Assembly (NCBI GenBank): GCA_944990035.1
Contig: CALYLX010000080.1
Coordinates: 186,001 to 250,000 of the forward strand
DNA: 64,000 nt
Direction of reading: 5' to 3'
Source: Clitopilus passeckerianus
Lineage: Eukaryota; Basidiomycota; Agaricomycetes; Agaricales; Entolomataceae
In this document: piece by piece, positions 33,786 through 44,039 of the stretch
How the letters are laid out: each line of letters starts with the position of its first letter
Numbering within the stretch: position 1 is the stretch's first letter
The notes under the pieces: generated by a model
The model's database searches: none
Told to the model about the DNA's origin: nothing
What the model saw: the letters and a program-made list of their open reading frames with translations, nothing else
Translations under genes and position numbers: made by a program

Positions 33786-35079
33786 ATGCTGCTGCTACCA
33801 CAGTCGAACATCGACATGCCTTCTTCTCCATCCTCTTCTTCCCCAACGTTCAAGATAGCAAAATTTAATGTCTCTAAGCTGAACGTGGCTTCCGCTTCTG
33901 TCCCTCCCCCTACTGAATGGCCCACTCCCCAATGGCCCGAGAGCAACCAAATTTGCTCCTTATGTGCAAAGGCCAACGACTTTCCGCAGTACAAAATGTG
34001 TTCAAGCTGTCGGGAGAAGGGTAGGAAAGCGAGCCAGAGGCGCAGAAAGAGGCTGGACGAGCATTTGAAGTACTCACACGATCATGAGGGTGAACAACGA
34101 AACCCGCCTCCAACTTCAAGCTCGTCTCACTTGAAGGCAATCACGATGTTAAACAAGTTAGACCCTGCCGACAACTCATTCTATACTGAAAAGCGACCGA
34201 AACCACGGGGGAAAAGGAAGGCGGACGTCGCAGAAATATCGCAGGCACCCAACGGCCCTCCTGACCGGAATAGCAATATATCACCTCCGCCGAAGAAGAA
34301 GAAGCTATCGGAGATCGTGAATGCGAATGTGAACGGTGGCAACGAGGGGCCGATGTCTACCATGGATATCCTGAAGAAGATCCGTAAGGAAAAGGAGAAT
34401 AAGAGTAGCGGGAGCGGACTTGGCAAGACCAAGGGCGTCGATTCAAGCAAGGGTGAAAATGTAAGCTCGTGACAGTCTCTGGTCGTTCTATCATAGACCT
34501 CCGCTAACGAAACCCTTCATGTGTAGGCGGTACTTGTCTATACCGAATTCCAAAGCGCGTCTGAGATGTACACATATCTGTGGCGCTGTAGGGCCACAAC
34601 CACCTCGTCGTCGTCAAACCCCACGTCAATTTCAGCGCCTTTGCCTCAGAAAAAGCGGCGCCTACTCAGCTTTCGCGGTTGTTACTCTATCGTGGCTAAA
34701 TTAGACACGGACGAGAAGAAACGTGCAAGGCTGGTTGCCGAAGAGATCAGAAAAATCGCGAAGCTTTCGTTTTAGTGAGCCTTTTCTTCCCAGATACCCT
34801 TGGACAGATGCTAACGAAATCCTCAGTCACAGGATCCCCACCTACGACTGCGGCTCTAAGATCACCTACCGATGTACCTGTCTGGCCGGTACCGCTTCTG
34901 CTACCCCAATGGCTTCCGCTGCCACAACGTCGGCACCACCTGGTGCTGCACCGAATGAGACATGTGGGGGACAGGTCGTGATTATGGTCGAGAAGGATAT
35001 GTCACACCCAATAGGCATTCCAGGGCAAAGGATTATCGTGGAGGTGAAGCATCCTACTTGGGTGGGGAGGGCGAGTTGA
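33786..35079 (+). CDS. CxxC zinc-ribbon-like nuclear protein, copy K1
   Basis: Three exons, with introns starting GTAAGCTC (after KGEN) and GTGAGCCT (after KLSF). The starts MLLLPQSN (33786) and MPSSPSSS (33816) are both possible. The N-terminal part has CSLCAKANDFPQYKMCSSC, a CxxC-x10-CxxC pair typical of a zinc ribbon, followed by a basic stretch (RKASQRRRKR) and two further lysine-rich patches (PPPKKKKL). This suggests nuclear location and nucleic-acid binding. The C-terminal domain, shared with the convergent gene at 35489-36796, has VYTEFQSASE, ITYRCTCLA and HPIGIPGQRIIVEVKHP. No known family fits, and it looks basidiomycete-specific. The stop is at 35077-35079. Confidence 0.7.
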
Positions 35080-35488
35080 TTTGGTTCGAGTACTGTATCT
35101 GGGACAATAGGTCTATGCAAAGATTATAATATTTCCGGTGTACTAGTAATGTACTGAACGTTTATTCTCCAACTATATTCTTTCAATTCATTCATTGACC
35201 ACCGTGGATAAAGAAAGGGCGAGATGACGGGCCTCCCGGAAAATGTGGCTTGGAAAGTAATTCAGTCACGCAAATGTGAACATGTCGGTACCGTCACTCA
35301 GCAGGCTCCTTTATGGAGGATGTATATAACTTCCCTGGCAGGTGAGAAGAGGTCACACGTTTGGTACGCCAAAGGTATTAATTCAAAGTACTACACTACT
35401 TCCATCAACGCATATACTCCAGTTCGAATTACTTGAATCCAATTACTTACCCCACCAACCCCTCCTCCGCCGGGCCAAACCCACCACC
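35080..35488. other. Spacer between convergent CxxC paralogues
   Basis: Shared 3' flank of two convergent genes. No frame of note; presumably both terminators lie here. Confidence 0.4.
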
Positions 35489-36796
35489 CTACGAAATATC
35501 AGGATGCCTTACGGCAACGTACACCCTCTGGCCCGGAATCCCAGCAGGATGCGTCAAGTCCCACTCGACTGCGATAACGATAACACCATCACAGACCGTG
35601 TTTGGCGCAGAGCTGGGTGGTCCCAGATCGCTACTCGGGATGCTTGAAGGGGCCGAATAACCGGTTGACTGCATAGCCAGGCAGGAACACCGGTAGGTGA
35701 GTTTGTTGCTGCTGTCGGATATTGGGATTTTGTGACTATTTGGAGGACATGGGTTAGCAGGACTCTCAGGGGCAAATTTCGGATATGGGGCGTATGGAAA
35801 ACAAATTCCGAGAATAGTATTCATCGAATTCTGAAATTCGGAAGTTCTGAAAGGCATATTCCGGAAGGAGGAAAAGCGAGTTGTAAGGATGGGGAGAAGG
35901 AATGGAGAGGATGAAGGAAGAAACGTACTCGAATGGGTATTTGCTGAATTCACGGAGTTCGTCTCTCACAAACTCAACTCGGCGCTTCTCGTCCACATTG
36001 GGGGCGGAGACGACAGAGTAGTAGCCGTGAAAGGAGAGCATGGGTAGTCGAGACCTTATCAGAAGACGGGCCAACTGGGCCTCGACGAAGGCCTGGTGCA
36101 GGGCCTGATACAGTTCAGTAGCAGATTGGAATTCGGTATAGGTATGGTCGTGCTCGCTTTGGATGGTCTATGAAGTATAAATTAGGTTGGTTAGATCGAG
36201 TATGGGAGACGCGTGGAAAGGGACTTTGCACGTACGTGTTCTGGGACGACCGAGACCTTACTTGGGCTCTGCGGCCACTCAATCTCTTGCGTATCGAACT
36301 CTTCTTTACTTTCTTCCGTCAATCTAGTGTTCGTCTGGCGTAGCTGGAGCTCCCGAGGCGTCGTAACATTTGTCTTCCTCTTCTTCTGCGATGAGAGGAG
36401 TATGTCCTCATCGGATGAGAGCTCATAGGGTTCGCTGCTGTCGGAGCATCCCGACCGAGACGAGTCCTCCGGTATTCTTTTCCCCTGGGGATTATTCGCC
36501 ACTGAAGCCTTCGGCACGTTGGCTTCATCGACACCTAATCCTCTTCCCCGCTCCTCCTTCATCTTTTTCTGGCTAGCCCGTCGCCTCGCCCGCTTCTGCT
36601 GCTGTTCTCGACATGGCGGGCACTGCCTGTATCTCGTATAATTGTTGGGCTTCTTGCAGGTGGAGCAGATGCTTCTGCTGGAAGAGGATCCGGATGGGAG
36701 TAATGTTACTGGGTCGAGAGATAGTTGGACACCATTGACGGATACGACGATGTTTTTATCCAGGTGCGGGGAGAACGAGTCGACGTTTTCACGCAT
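35489..36796 (-). CDS. CxxC zinc-ribbon-like nuclear protein, copy K2
   Basis: Convergent paralogue of 33786-35079 with the same three-exon layout. It starts MRENVDSFSPHLDKNIVVSV at 36796. Introns begin GTACGTGC (after VVPEH) and GTACGTTT (after KYPF-E/D), the second at the same position and phase as in the other copy. Conserved features are CSTCKKPNNYTRYRQCPPC with a basic tail (QQQKRARRRASQKK), a long low-complexity middle, YTEFQSATELY, FHGYYSVV, KLTYRCSCLA and HPAGIPGQRVYVAVRHP, with the stop at 35489-35491. The middle is poorly conserved while both ends are conserved, which points to selection on the CxxC head and on the C-terminal domain. Function unknown. Confidence 0.7.
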
Positions 36797-37389
36797 TTAT
36801 ACAATAGGTAGCACCCAGAGAAGGAGGTAAAGAATATAAGGATCCTCGAGTGGCAAGAGGTAGAGCTAAAGCCTGGAGTGCACAAGCGAGAAGCCATCGT
36901 GACAGTGGCACGTGGTTCCATTGATGTTGCTAGTCTTCTGGTGAAATGTGCGCATCTTGAACGCTTCCTGCCATTGAACGTTGTATATTCAAGGAGTTTA
37001 TAGCAAGAACGTATGCCGAGTGTCGGAGGAGGACGATTGTGCAAGGATTGTGATCTGCCACAACCAAGCTTTCCTCGACTGGACCTCATGCACTGTCACA
37101 GCACCGCCACCCCAAGTCCTTGGCCAGATCGACAACGGCAGACTGCAGCTACCTCCATCTAGTTCTACAGAACCGTCGTACCGAAACGCAGAGCATGGGG
37201 ACTCGCTAGCAAACCATGGATTCAAGCTTGACTTCCACTTTCTCAGCCCGAGCAAATAATCATACTTTTGAGCAAAATACAAATGGCTGCAAGGGACAAG
37301 CAGAGACGGCAGTTGGTACGAAACGTTTCTGAACTATCAACGCTGGCCTCCGCTGACGATCCACTCTAGACTCTAAAACCTCTTTTATC
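36797..37389. other. Intergenic, no gene seen
   Basis: Between the 5' end of the second CxxC gene and the 3' end of the polygalacturonase. Small frames on both strands have no family or splice support. Confidence 0.4.
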
Positions 37390-38837
37390 TCATCCTGAGG
37401 CGGCACCGCTGCACGAAACACCCAAGCTGCTGTCTACATTCGAACACAAGACTTTGGCGGACCCGCTAGCTGGCTTGACGTTAAAGCTTTCAAAGAAGAT
37501 GTTGCATGTGCCAGCGGGTGGACAGTTCAGGTTGGCGACGTTTTGACCGTATTTCGTTGACCTATGGCCGAACACCTGGTTAGTCGTCTATTGGAATATA
37601 CTGAAAACTGGAGATACTGACGTTGTTCCAGAAAACCTCTTGAAGTATACGCCAGTGACGGTACTCGTGCTCGGGTTTGCACTGCAGTCACTATCGCTGC
37701 TTGATCCGTAGCAAGATTGGATCTGGGCAGCGTAGTCGCAGTTCTTGACAGTGATGTCTGCCCAAGTGACGTTCGAGACCGTAGCGACGCCGTGGCTGGA
37801 GCCACCTTCGTAAAGCTTGATGCCGACAGCTTTGGCAGAGTCTACCATGGTTGCTGGGCCGAGATACGCGTTGGTAACCTGAAAACAATACAGCAGTTGG
37901 AAATTTGGTCGGTAATCTTCCGCTATGTACAAGGTTCAATGGCTTACAGTATCTTTAGATCCAGAGCCTCCAGCCAAGCTTCCCACTGAAAGGCCGTGCG
38001 AGCCTGTACAAGTGATATTCTTGACGTAGGCAAAGTCAGACCCCGGCTTAAGCGCGACGCAGTCATCCTTGTAAAACCATGGTCAGCTTCATTCCCCAAC
38101 GTCAACCAAGACCCGAAATCTTACCTGGTTCTTGACAGTCGTATGCTCGATAGTCACGTACTTGCTACTCCCGACATCGAACCCATCCGTGTTCTTTGCA
38201 GTGGCATCAGACGTGGATGTCGCATCCAGCCTCAGATAGGAGTAAAGGATGTTGGTCGAACCACCGTTGACGGAGTGGAATACATTGGGAGGGTTCTTGA
38301 AGCGGAGGTTGGAGATGGTAATTTGGCTGGAGCTGCCTTGGATGTATACAAGCGTGGGCCGCTTGTAGCTGCTATCTGACGCGAATTCTGCAAACAGGTC
38401 AGTACCCTATTCTCTCAGAGATGACCAAAGCATTGACACCTACTCTGCCAGAAAGGAACCCCGTTCCCGTCAACCAACCCAGAACCAGTCCTGGTCGTAA
38501 TAGTCGCACCCTTAATACCGTCAATCATAATAGCCCCTCGTACACCCTGCCAGAAATTCAAATCATCAGACATTTTCAACGTTCCTTCGATCTGAATCTC
38601 GCAGCCGCTGCAGCCCGTGAGGTCGAGTGTGGAACGGAGCTGATAGGTCTTCCCAGCAGAGAGAACGATGATGCCCCCGTTGCCACAGGATTTTATGGCA
38701 GACTCGATGGCGGGGACGTCGTCTGTGCTGGAGGAACCTGCGGATGCAACTGTGCATGTTGCTCGGCGGGAGAGGGCGCCAGCGTAGACGTGGCTGAGTG
38801 CCAAGGAGATGAAGAAACTGAGTTTGAGAGGGTTCAT
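37390..38837 (-). CDS. GH28 polygalacturonase-type enzyme
   Basis: Five exons joined by consensus introns: donors GTAGGTGT, GTAAGATT, GTAAGCCA and GTCAGTAT. The protein starts with a secretion signal ([21 protein letters not shown]). Landmarks of the right-handed beta-helix GH28 fold appear in order: [11 protein letters not shown] (catalytic Asp), [11 protein letters not shown] (catalytic Asp pair), [15 protein letters not shown] (His) and [14 protein letters not shown]. In most GH28 enzymes the last motif is RIK; here the Arg is Gly, as I recall for a group of basidiomycete members often described as exo-acting. It hydrolyses alpha-1,4-galacturonan in pectin outside the cell. The start codon is about 600 bases from that of a divergent CE8 pectinesterase, which would remove the methyl groups that block this enzyme. 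The sequence is intact to the stop at 37390-37392. Confidence 0.85.
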
Positions 38838-39438
38838 TGTTACGTTCCCGGTGGGGCTTGGCGAACCGAGGAGGAGGAGGATAACCTGTCTTTAAGGCTC
38901 TAGACGCATAGTCGAGCGGACCGTTTGGCTTCTCAGACAATGGATTCCTCCATGGGATTCCTGGCAACGCGACATGTCATCGGGTTGTCTATTTGGAGCT
39001 GGTGACCCTTCAGAAACGCGGACGGACCGTCGAGAACATCCGAGGTTATTCGGAGGACTTCCCACCTCCATCGACCCCGTACCGCTGCCAGTTCGAAGAA
39101 GGGAGAAGGGTGCATGGAGAGCCCGACAACTCGCTCTCAAGAGAACTGAAGCTTCAGGTATGTTATACCATCGTGATCATGTGCACACCAAAACTAAAAT
39201 GGGGCCTAGGTTACGCTGCGAATATCAATTCAGCATCCGTACGACCCCATAGACGTCACCTGTTCTGATCCGCCAAAACCTCGGTACAAGGACTTGAAGA
39301 CTTCCACAAGCGGGACCCGGAGACAACGTGAAATGAACCCGTAGGCGGCCCGTTCACTCTGTTCTTCCTCCCAACGACGGGATATGGACTCCTTTTATAC
39401 GACGAGGTTGAAGGGCCCAGGATTTCTTCAAGCCTGCT
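38838..39438. promoter_or_regulatory. Divergent promoter region of the pectin gene pair
   Basis: About 600 bases between the ATG codons of the GH28 and CE8 genes. On the CE8 side a TTTTATAC element lies at 39393-39400, about 40 bases before the ATG. A shared regulatory region is likely; no specific transcription-factor site can be assigned with confidence. Confidence 0.45.
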
Positions 39439-40720
39439 ATGTTTAACTTGCTTGCGTCTGCACTACTTTGGATCCCGGCTGTTCTGGCTGCTACTGGACG
39501 AACCTCGCCTCCTTCAGGAGCAAAGGTCGTTAGGCAGTCGGGTACTCAGTCTGGCGAGTACAGGTGGGTTGCAGTTGGTGATCTCATAGGGGATGAGCTA
39601 ACATTTGCTATAGTACGATCAGTGCTGCTGTCGCCTCCTTGTCGTCAAGTGGTGGAACCATCTTCATTTATCCCGGAACCTATAAAGAACAAGTCTCCGT
39701 CACGGTACCGAATGTCAATATTCTCTGCTATACCACCGAGTAGGTGCTGCCTGCTCTCACCATTACTGAGCACTGGATGAAAACTTGCCCTGGCGCTGTA
39801 GCATAGGCTCATATAAACAAAACGTTGTCACCATCACCAACAACCTCAATGCTCAGGATAACGGAGGAAACGATCCCTGTGCTACGCTTCGCGCTGAGAA
39901 GGATAACTTCAACCTTTACAATTGCAACATAAAGGTATGTGAAACTGTTCATTCCCTCTCGAGATAAGGCTCAAGTTCGGAAAAGAACACTTACGGACAA
40001 GGGAAACAAGCCACTGCTGTCGCTGCACGCGGCAACAAGGTCGGCTTCTATGGTGCAGGAATGTACGGCTACCAGGTAAGGCGAAATTCCCTCAGCCGGA
40101 TATCCAGCTAACCGAATGCTACAGGACACCCTACTTGCGGACGGTGGCTACCAATATTACAGGTATGTTCTGTATTTCCTCGAGGTGGCCAATACACTGA
40201 TCTCCTCTTAGCAACTGCTACATTGAAGGAGCGGTCGACTACATCTACGGAGACGCGTCTGCCTGGTTTGGCGAGTGTACCTTGGCATCCAACGGCGGAG
40301 GGGCAATCACTGCAAACTCTCGTGAAACCTCCTCGGATACCCATTACTACGTCATCGACCACTCCAGTATCGTCCAAGCTTCCTCAGCTACCAGTTCCCT
40401 GAAGGAGAAGGTCTACCTTGGACGACCATGGAGAGTCCTTGCCCGGGTCGTCTTCCAGAATAGTGCTCTGCCGGATTTGATCAATCCTGCGGGCTACACT
40501 ACACTTGCAGCCGGCGCAACACCGTACGTGCATTTTCTGAAAGTTTGGATATCTACCAATTGCTGACTGTGAACCTCATAGACTTTTCTCTGAATACGGA
40601 AATACGGGGGCGGGTGCTAGCACCTCCAAGCGAGTCACATACACTCCTATCAGTGCTGCTATCTCCAAAAACGCAGTACTGGGTTCGGATTGGGCAAGTT
40701 GGACGGATACAAGCTATTAG
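39439..40720 (+). CDS. CE8 pectin methylesterase
   Basis: The multi-exon gene starts with a signal peptide (MFNLLASALLWIPAVLAATG). Exons joined in phase read TISAAVASLSSSGGTIFIYPGTYKEQV, YKQNVVTITNNLNAQD, GYQDTLLADGGYQYY, CYIEGAVDYIYGDASAWF and KVYLGRPWR. The end is GSDWASWTDTSY, with the stop at 40718-40720. QDTL (Gln/Asp), GAVDYIYG (the second catalytic Asp) and LGRPW (Arg) are the CE8 active-site signatures. The usual G-x-V-D-F-I-F-G reads VDYIYG, a conservative change. The enzyme removes methyl esters from pectin, making it accessible to polygalacturonase. It is transcribed away from the GH28 gene at 37390-38837, and the two form a small pectin-degradation unit. It converges with the F-box gene that ends at 40880. 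Confidence 0.88.
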
Positions 40721-40879
40721 CATGGATATGTAGAGCTTTTGATATGGTACTGTTTGGTGTACATGCCGGGTTGATCTACCGAAATATACGCCGTTTCTCT
40801 AAGCACCGAAGCTGGATAAATCATTTGTCTTCAGCTACTTGCCGGATAATCGGCTATTGCTATCGCACAGCAACCTGTT

Positions 40880-43683
40880 TCAGCTAATCTTCCATGCCCA
40901 GCTTGGTCCTAGCGGGTCATTCCTCCCACTGAATGAAGTCATGTCAGCGTCTCCATGAGTTATGTTCCTAATGCACGATTGCTCACTGGCTAGCACCCGT
41001 CCAAAGACCGATGACGCCCATTGCGCTTCCTATTTCACCAACTTGCACGTTTTCCGACGCCCACTCACGTTCGTTGGTTTCAGGATTATGAGAACACTAA
41101 ATATTGGGCGAGTCAGAATGAGAAGCTTCACGGAGAAATTGCAACATTGAACACACTAACCATCTCCCATCTCACATACCCACCCTCGCACATTCGAACG
41201 GTCCCTGTCACTCGTCTTGGTGGGGTGATTGCAGCCTCAGTTCCTCGCGCCTCGCCTTCAAAATGTATGACTGGCAGCCGATAGGCCAGATCCGAAGCTC
41301 CCGACGAGGTACTGCCTGGAGGTCTTGAAGGTGGAGGATCGTAGCCAGTGACGGTCAGGTTCATCGGTATTATGCGAACCGCTTCTTGTACGGGGTCCAA
41401 GAGATTGGAATATGCAGAATCTTCGCGTTGCATGTTAAAAACTAGGAGATGTGAGGGAGGTGAATATATGAAGGATGGAAGATGGGACGTACGCAGTAAG
41501 TCTCGGTAATCCAGGAAGCAGACGACACGGCTGAAAGATGGCGTTAGTATATTGGTCCAAGGCGCCAGGACTGCAACCCACCGCCATTCTCCTTCCACAC
41601 CAGCCCAATCCCACCCTTCCATCTCCCGTTCACCCATTTCCTTCTCCTTTCCCTTGCCAACGCTGCTCCCTGGGGGACCAGGCATTTTCTCCCCATCCTC
41701 CTGCTGCGGTGGAAACAGCCCCTTAAACCCAGGCGCACTTCCCGCCCTCAACATCTCCAACGCCAGAGGAATCCTCTCAGCCTCACCCTCCGGGAGATCC
41801 GACAGCCTGATGGACTCTTGCTGGTTCATAGTCATCATCGACATGCCCAAACCCATCCCAATACCAGCGACTGGTGGTACGAACCCTCCAGCACCGCTCG
41901 TTGCACCACGTTCGCGTAAGTTGGCTTCAATCACAATACGGCAGGCTGCTAGGTAGACGAAATCTGGCTCGTATTGATGTGCGAGGGGTAGCTTGAGGGG
42001 TGGTTGTGGGCCTGGGTTGTGTGGGCTGGAGGAAGTCGAGGATGCTGAATTGGAGTTGTCTGTAACTCTTTCTTCATGGGTAGTTCCATCTTCCATCGAC
42101 TCGTCGTCTTCACTGTCTGATTCTTCCTCTTCTTCTTCCTCCGCCTCCTGTTCATCCTCCTCCTCCTCCTCCTCCTCCTGCCATTCCTCATCCTCGTCCT
42201 CGTCTTCATCCCCACCATCAACCAACACCCCAAAATGCTGCAACACAGTCGGTATCCACGCCATCTCGTTCGTCAAAACTCCCAGCCCTCTCCCTCTACT
42301 CGCTCTCGCTCGTTCCCTCTCCAACCTACTCCTTTCCCTCGCCTCTACGTGCTTTTTGTACGCCTGAGGAATCCGGAATGGTCCCCATCCTCGTTCCTTG
42401 ATGAGGTAACGCATGTTGTACACGGTTTCGCGAGCGCGATGGCGGGCCCGGTCGTAGTCGGATTTGAGGGACATGAGTTCGTCCACCTCTCCCGCGGAGA
42501 TGATGTCCGAGTTCTGTGGATCTAGTTCTGAGAAGGATTGTTCACCACCTCCGACAGTCGCCAAATCCTCCGCAGGTCCCGAGGTTGGGACAGGAGGACC
42601 TTGACCAGAGGCAGCCTCCTGGCTGGAGTTTGAGTTGAAAGGAAGCCGAGAGAATCCACTCTTAGGGAGAGAAGGGGGATAACGAGTAGAGATAGGTCCT
42701 GAACCGAGCAGGTAAACGACCTGCGAGAATAGCTGACGTTCAATCTCGTACTCCCGGCGCTCATCGACCATTTTCTGGTCCCAGAAACCACCCGACTCTC
42801 CCTCGAAGGGCGACGGGATGTCAGAGGAGCTGGATACCAACACGGATTGGCTACGGCTAGGTTCCGCAAGAATGTGGTCGGACAATAGTTTATGAGGGTA
42901 ATAGGCGTTCTTGCATGTCTCTGGATCCTGGAATGGGTCGTTCCGTTTGGAGAGAAGGATGGACCCAACCCAGCCTGGATTTCGCGAAAGGCTGGTTATC
43001 GGGAGGGGAAGTGGGTAGAGATGAGTTGCAAATGTCGAGGGCAGTGAACCCGTAACCACCAGGTCGGAGGTCGAGTTTGATGGTGTAGCGAAGAACGTGG
43101 AGAATGGGGACCATATGGCGGTCAGACAGGATACTGCACGGGTAGCGTCCGACGACAGCACCGGTTCGATGGTGGTGATGGCGTCTACGACACAGCGCAA
43201 TGCTTCAATAGTCTCACTTCTTGAGACTCTTCTAGATTTCGATGAGATGGCATTGAAAGTCCTTTTCGACTGCATGTGTCCAATGAAGGCTTTCTTCCAG
43301 TCTATCTCCAGTTCCGACCCAGCTCTAGGGCCGTTGTGCGTCGAGGTTTTCCATTCGGTGAGAAGGCTGGGGTCATCGAAGATAGCCAAGAAGAGAGAGT
43401 ACCAGATATGTGTGTTATCTGGGTGATGGACTGTGTTGTAAAGTTGCTTGCAAGACCGCGAAAGGTTCACGAGAGGTTTTGGGCAAGGAACTGGCCCAGA
43501 TAAAGTATGAACTAGGATGTGCTCTAGTAGCTCGACTGGGAGCGATGTGATAGTCATTGACATAGATCCTGGGTTGTCTGCTGTAGGGCTACTTTCACTT
43601 GACAATGGTAAATTGACCCTGGTGGAGGTTGACGGTGATTTATCAGCTGAGCATGCTGAAAGCACAATCGCGTGAGAAGACAT
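40880..43683 (-). CDS. Large F-box protein (intact parent of two damaged copies)
   Basis: Starts MSSHAIVLSACSADK. An F-box follows at about residue 43 (MTITSLPVELLEHILVHTL...VNLSRSCKQLYN). Then come a middle region (WSPFSTFF), an RAR-rich helix (RARHRARETVYNMRYLIKERGWGPF), a long Glu/Asp run encoded by a (TCC)n microsatellite, and a C-terminal domain (GWDWAGVEGEWR, CFLDYRDLL, RIIPMNLTVTGYDPP, GYVRWEM). Introns interrupt the last third; donors include GTGGGTTG, GTACGTCC and GTTAGTGT. Two small exons follow the long frame (WASENVQVGEIGSAMGVIG and NDPLGPSWAWKIS), with the stop at 40880-40882. It is likely an SCF ubiquitin-ligase receptor of roughly 850 residues. It is the only intact member of three in the window. 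Confidence 0.78.
42155..42179. repeat. (TCC)n microsatellite within the F-box gene
   Basis: A run of TCC triplets encodes polyglutamate on the reverse strand. It sits inside a longer acidic tract and is a likely length-variable site. Confidence 0.8.
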
Positions 43684-44039
43684 TGAGGACCGGAAGACGA
43701 TCCGAATCTGACCGGCGTTTTGACATAATGCCGTCCTCTGTCAAAACGCCGTCCCCTCCGAAGTCCTCAGACCATAGTCCTCATTGACGTTTCCTTCAGA
43801 TTTTGGGCTCCTTGGCGAAAGGAAACATGTGTTCCGGTGATCAAGCATGCCCTGATAAGCAAGCAGCCTGGTCCTGGGCCTGGAGCTCAAACCTTTATCT
43901 TTAAAGACCGTTAAGGATGGTCGCGGGATTAGCACATGCGGTTGTGCTGTGCCGCCAATGCGAAACCGTTGATGACCGTCATATAGATGCCGAAGGCCTT
44001 CCCTCTTCCCTCTCCTATCACATTTTCACGACTGATAAA
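43684..44039. promoter_or_regulatory. Divergent spacer between F-box and NLR genes
   Basis: Contains the 12-bp inverted repeat described separately. No gene. Both neighbours are transcribed away from it. Confidence 0.45.
43714..43750. repeat. Perfect 12-bp inverted repeat
   Basis: GGCGTTTTGACA (43714-43725) and TGTCAAAACGCC (43739-43750) are exact reverse complements separated by 13 bases. The repeat lies 31 bases upstream of the F-box start codon. It could be a dimeric transcription-factor operator or a hairpin. Confidence 0.75.

Noticed and set aside
41949..42525. Forward and reverse low-complexity frames
   Set aside because: By-products of the (TCC)n/acidic tract of the F-box gene.
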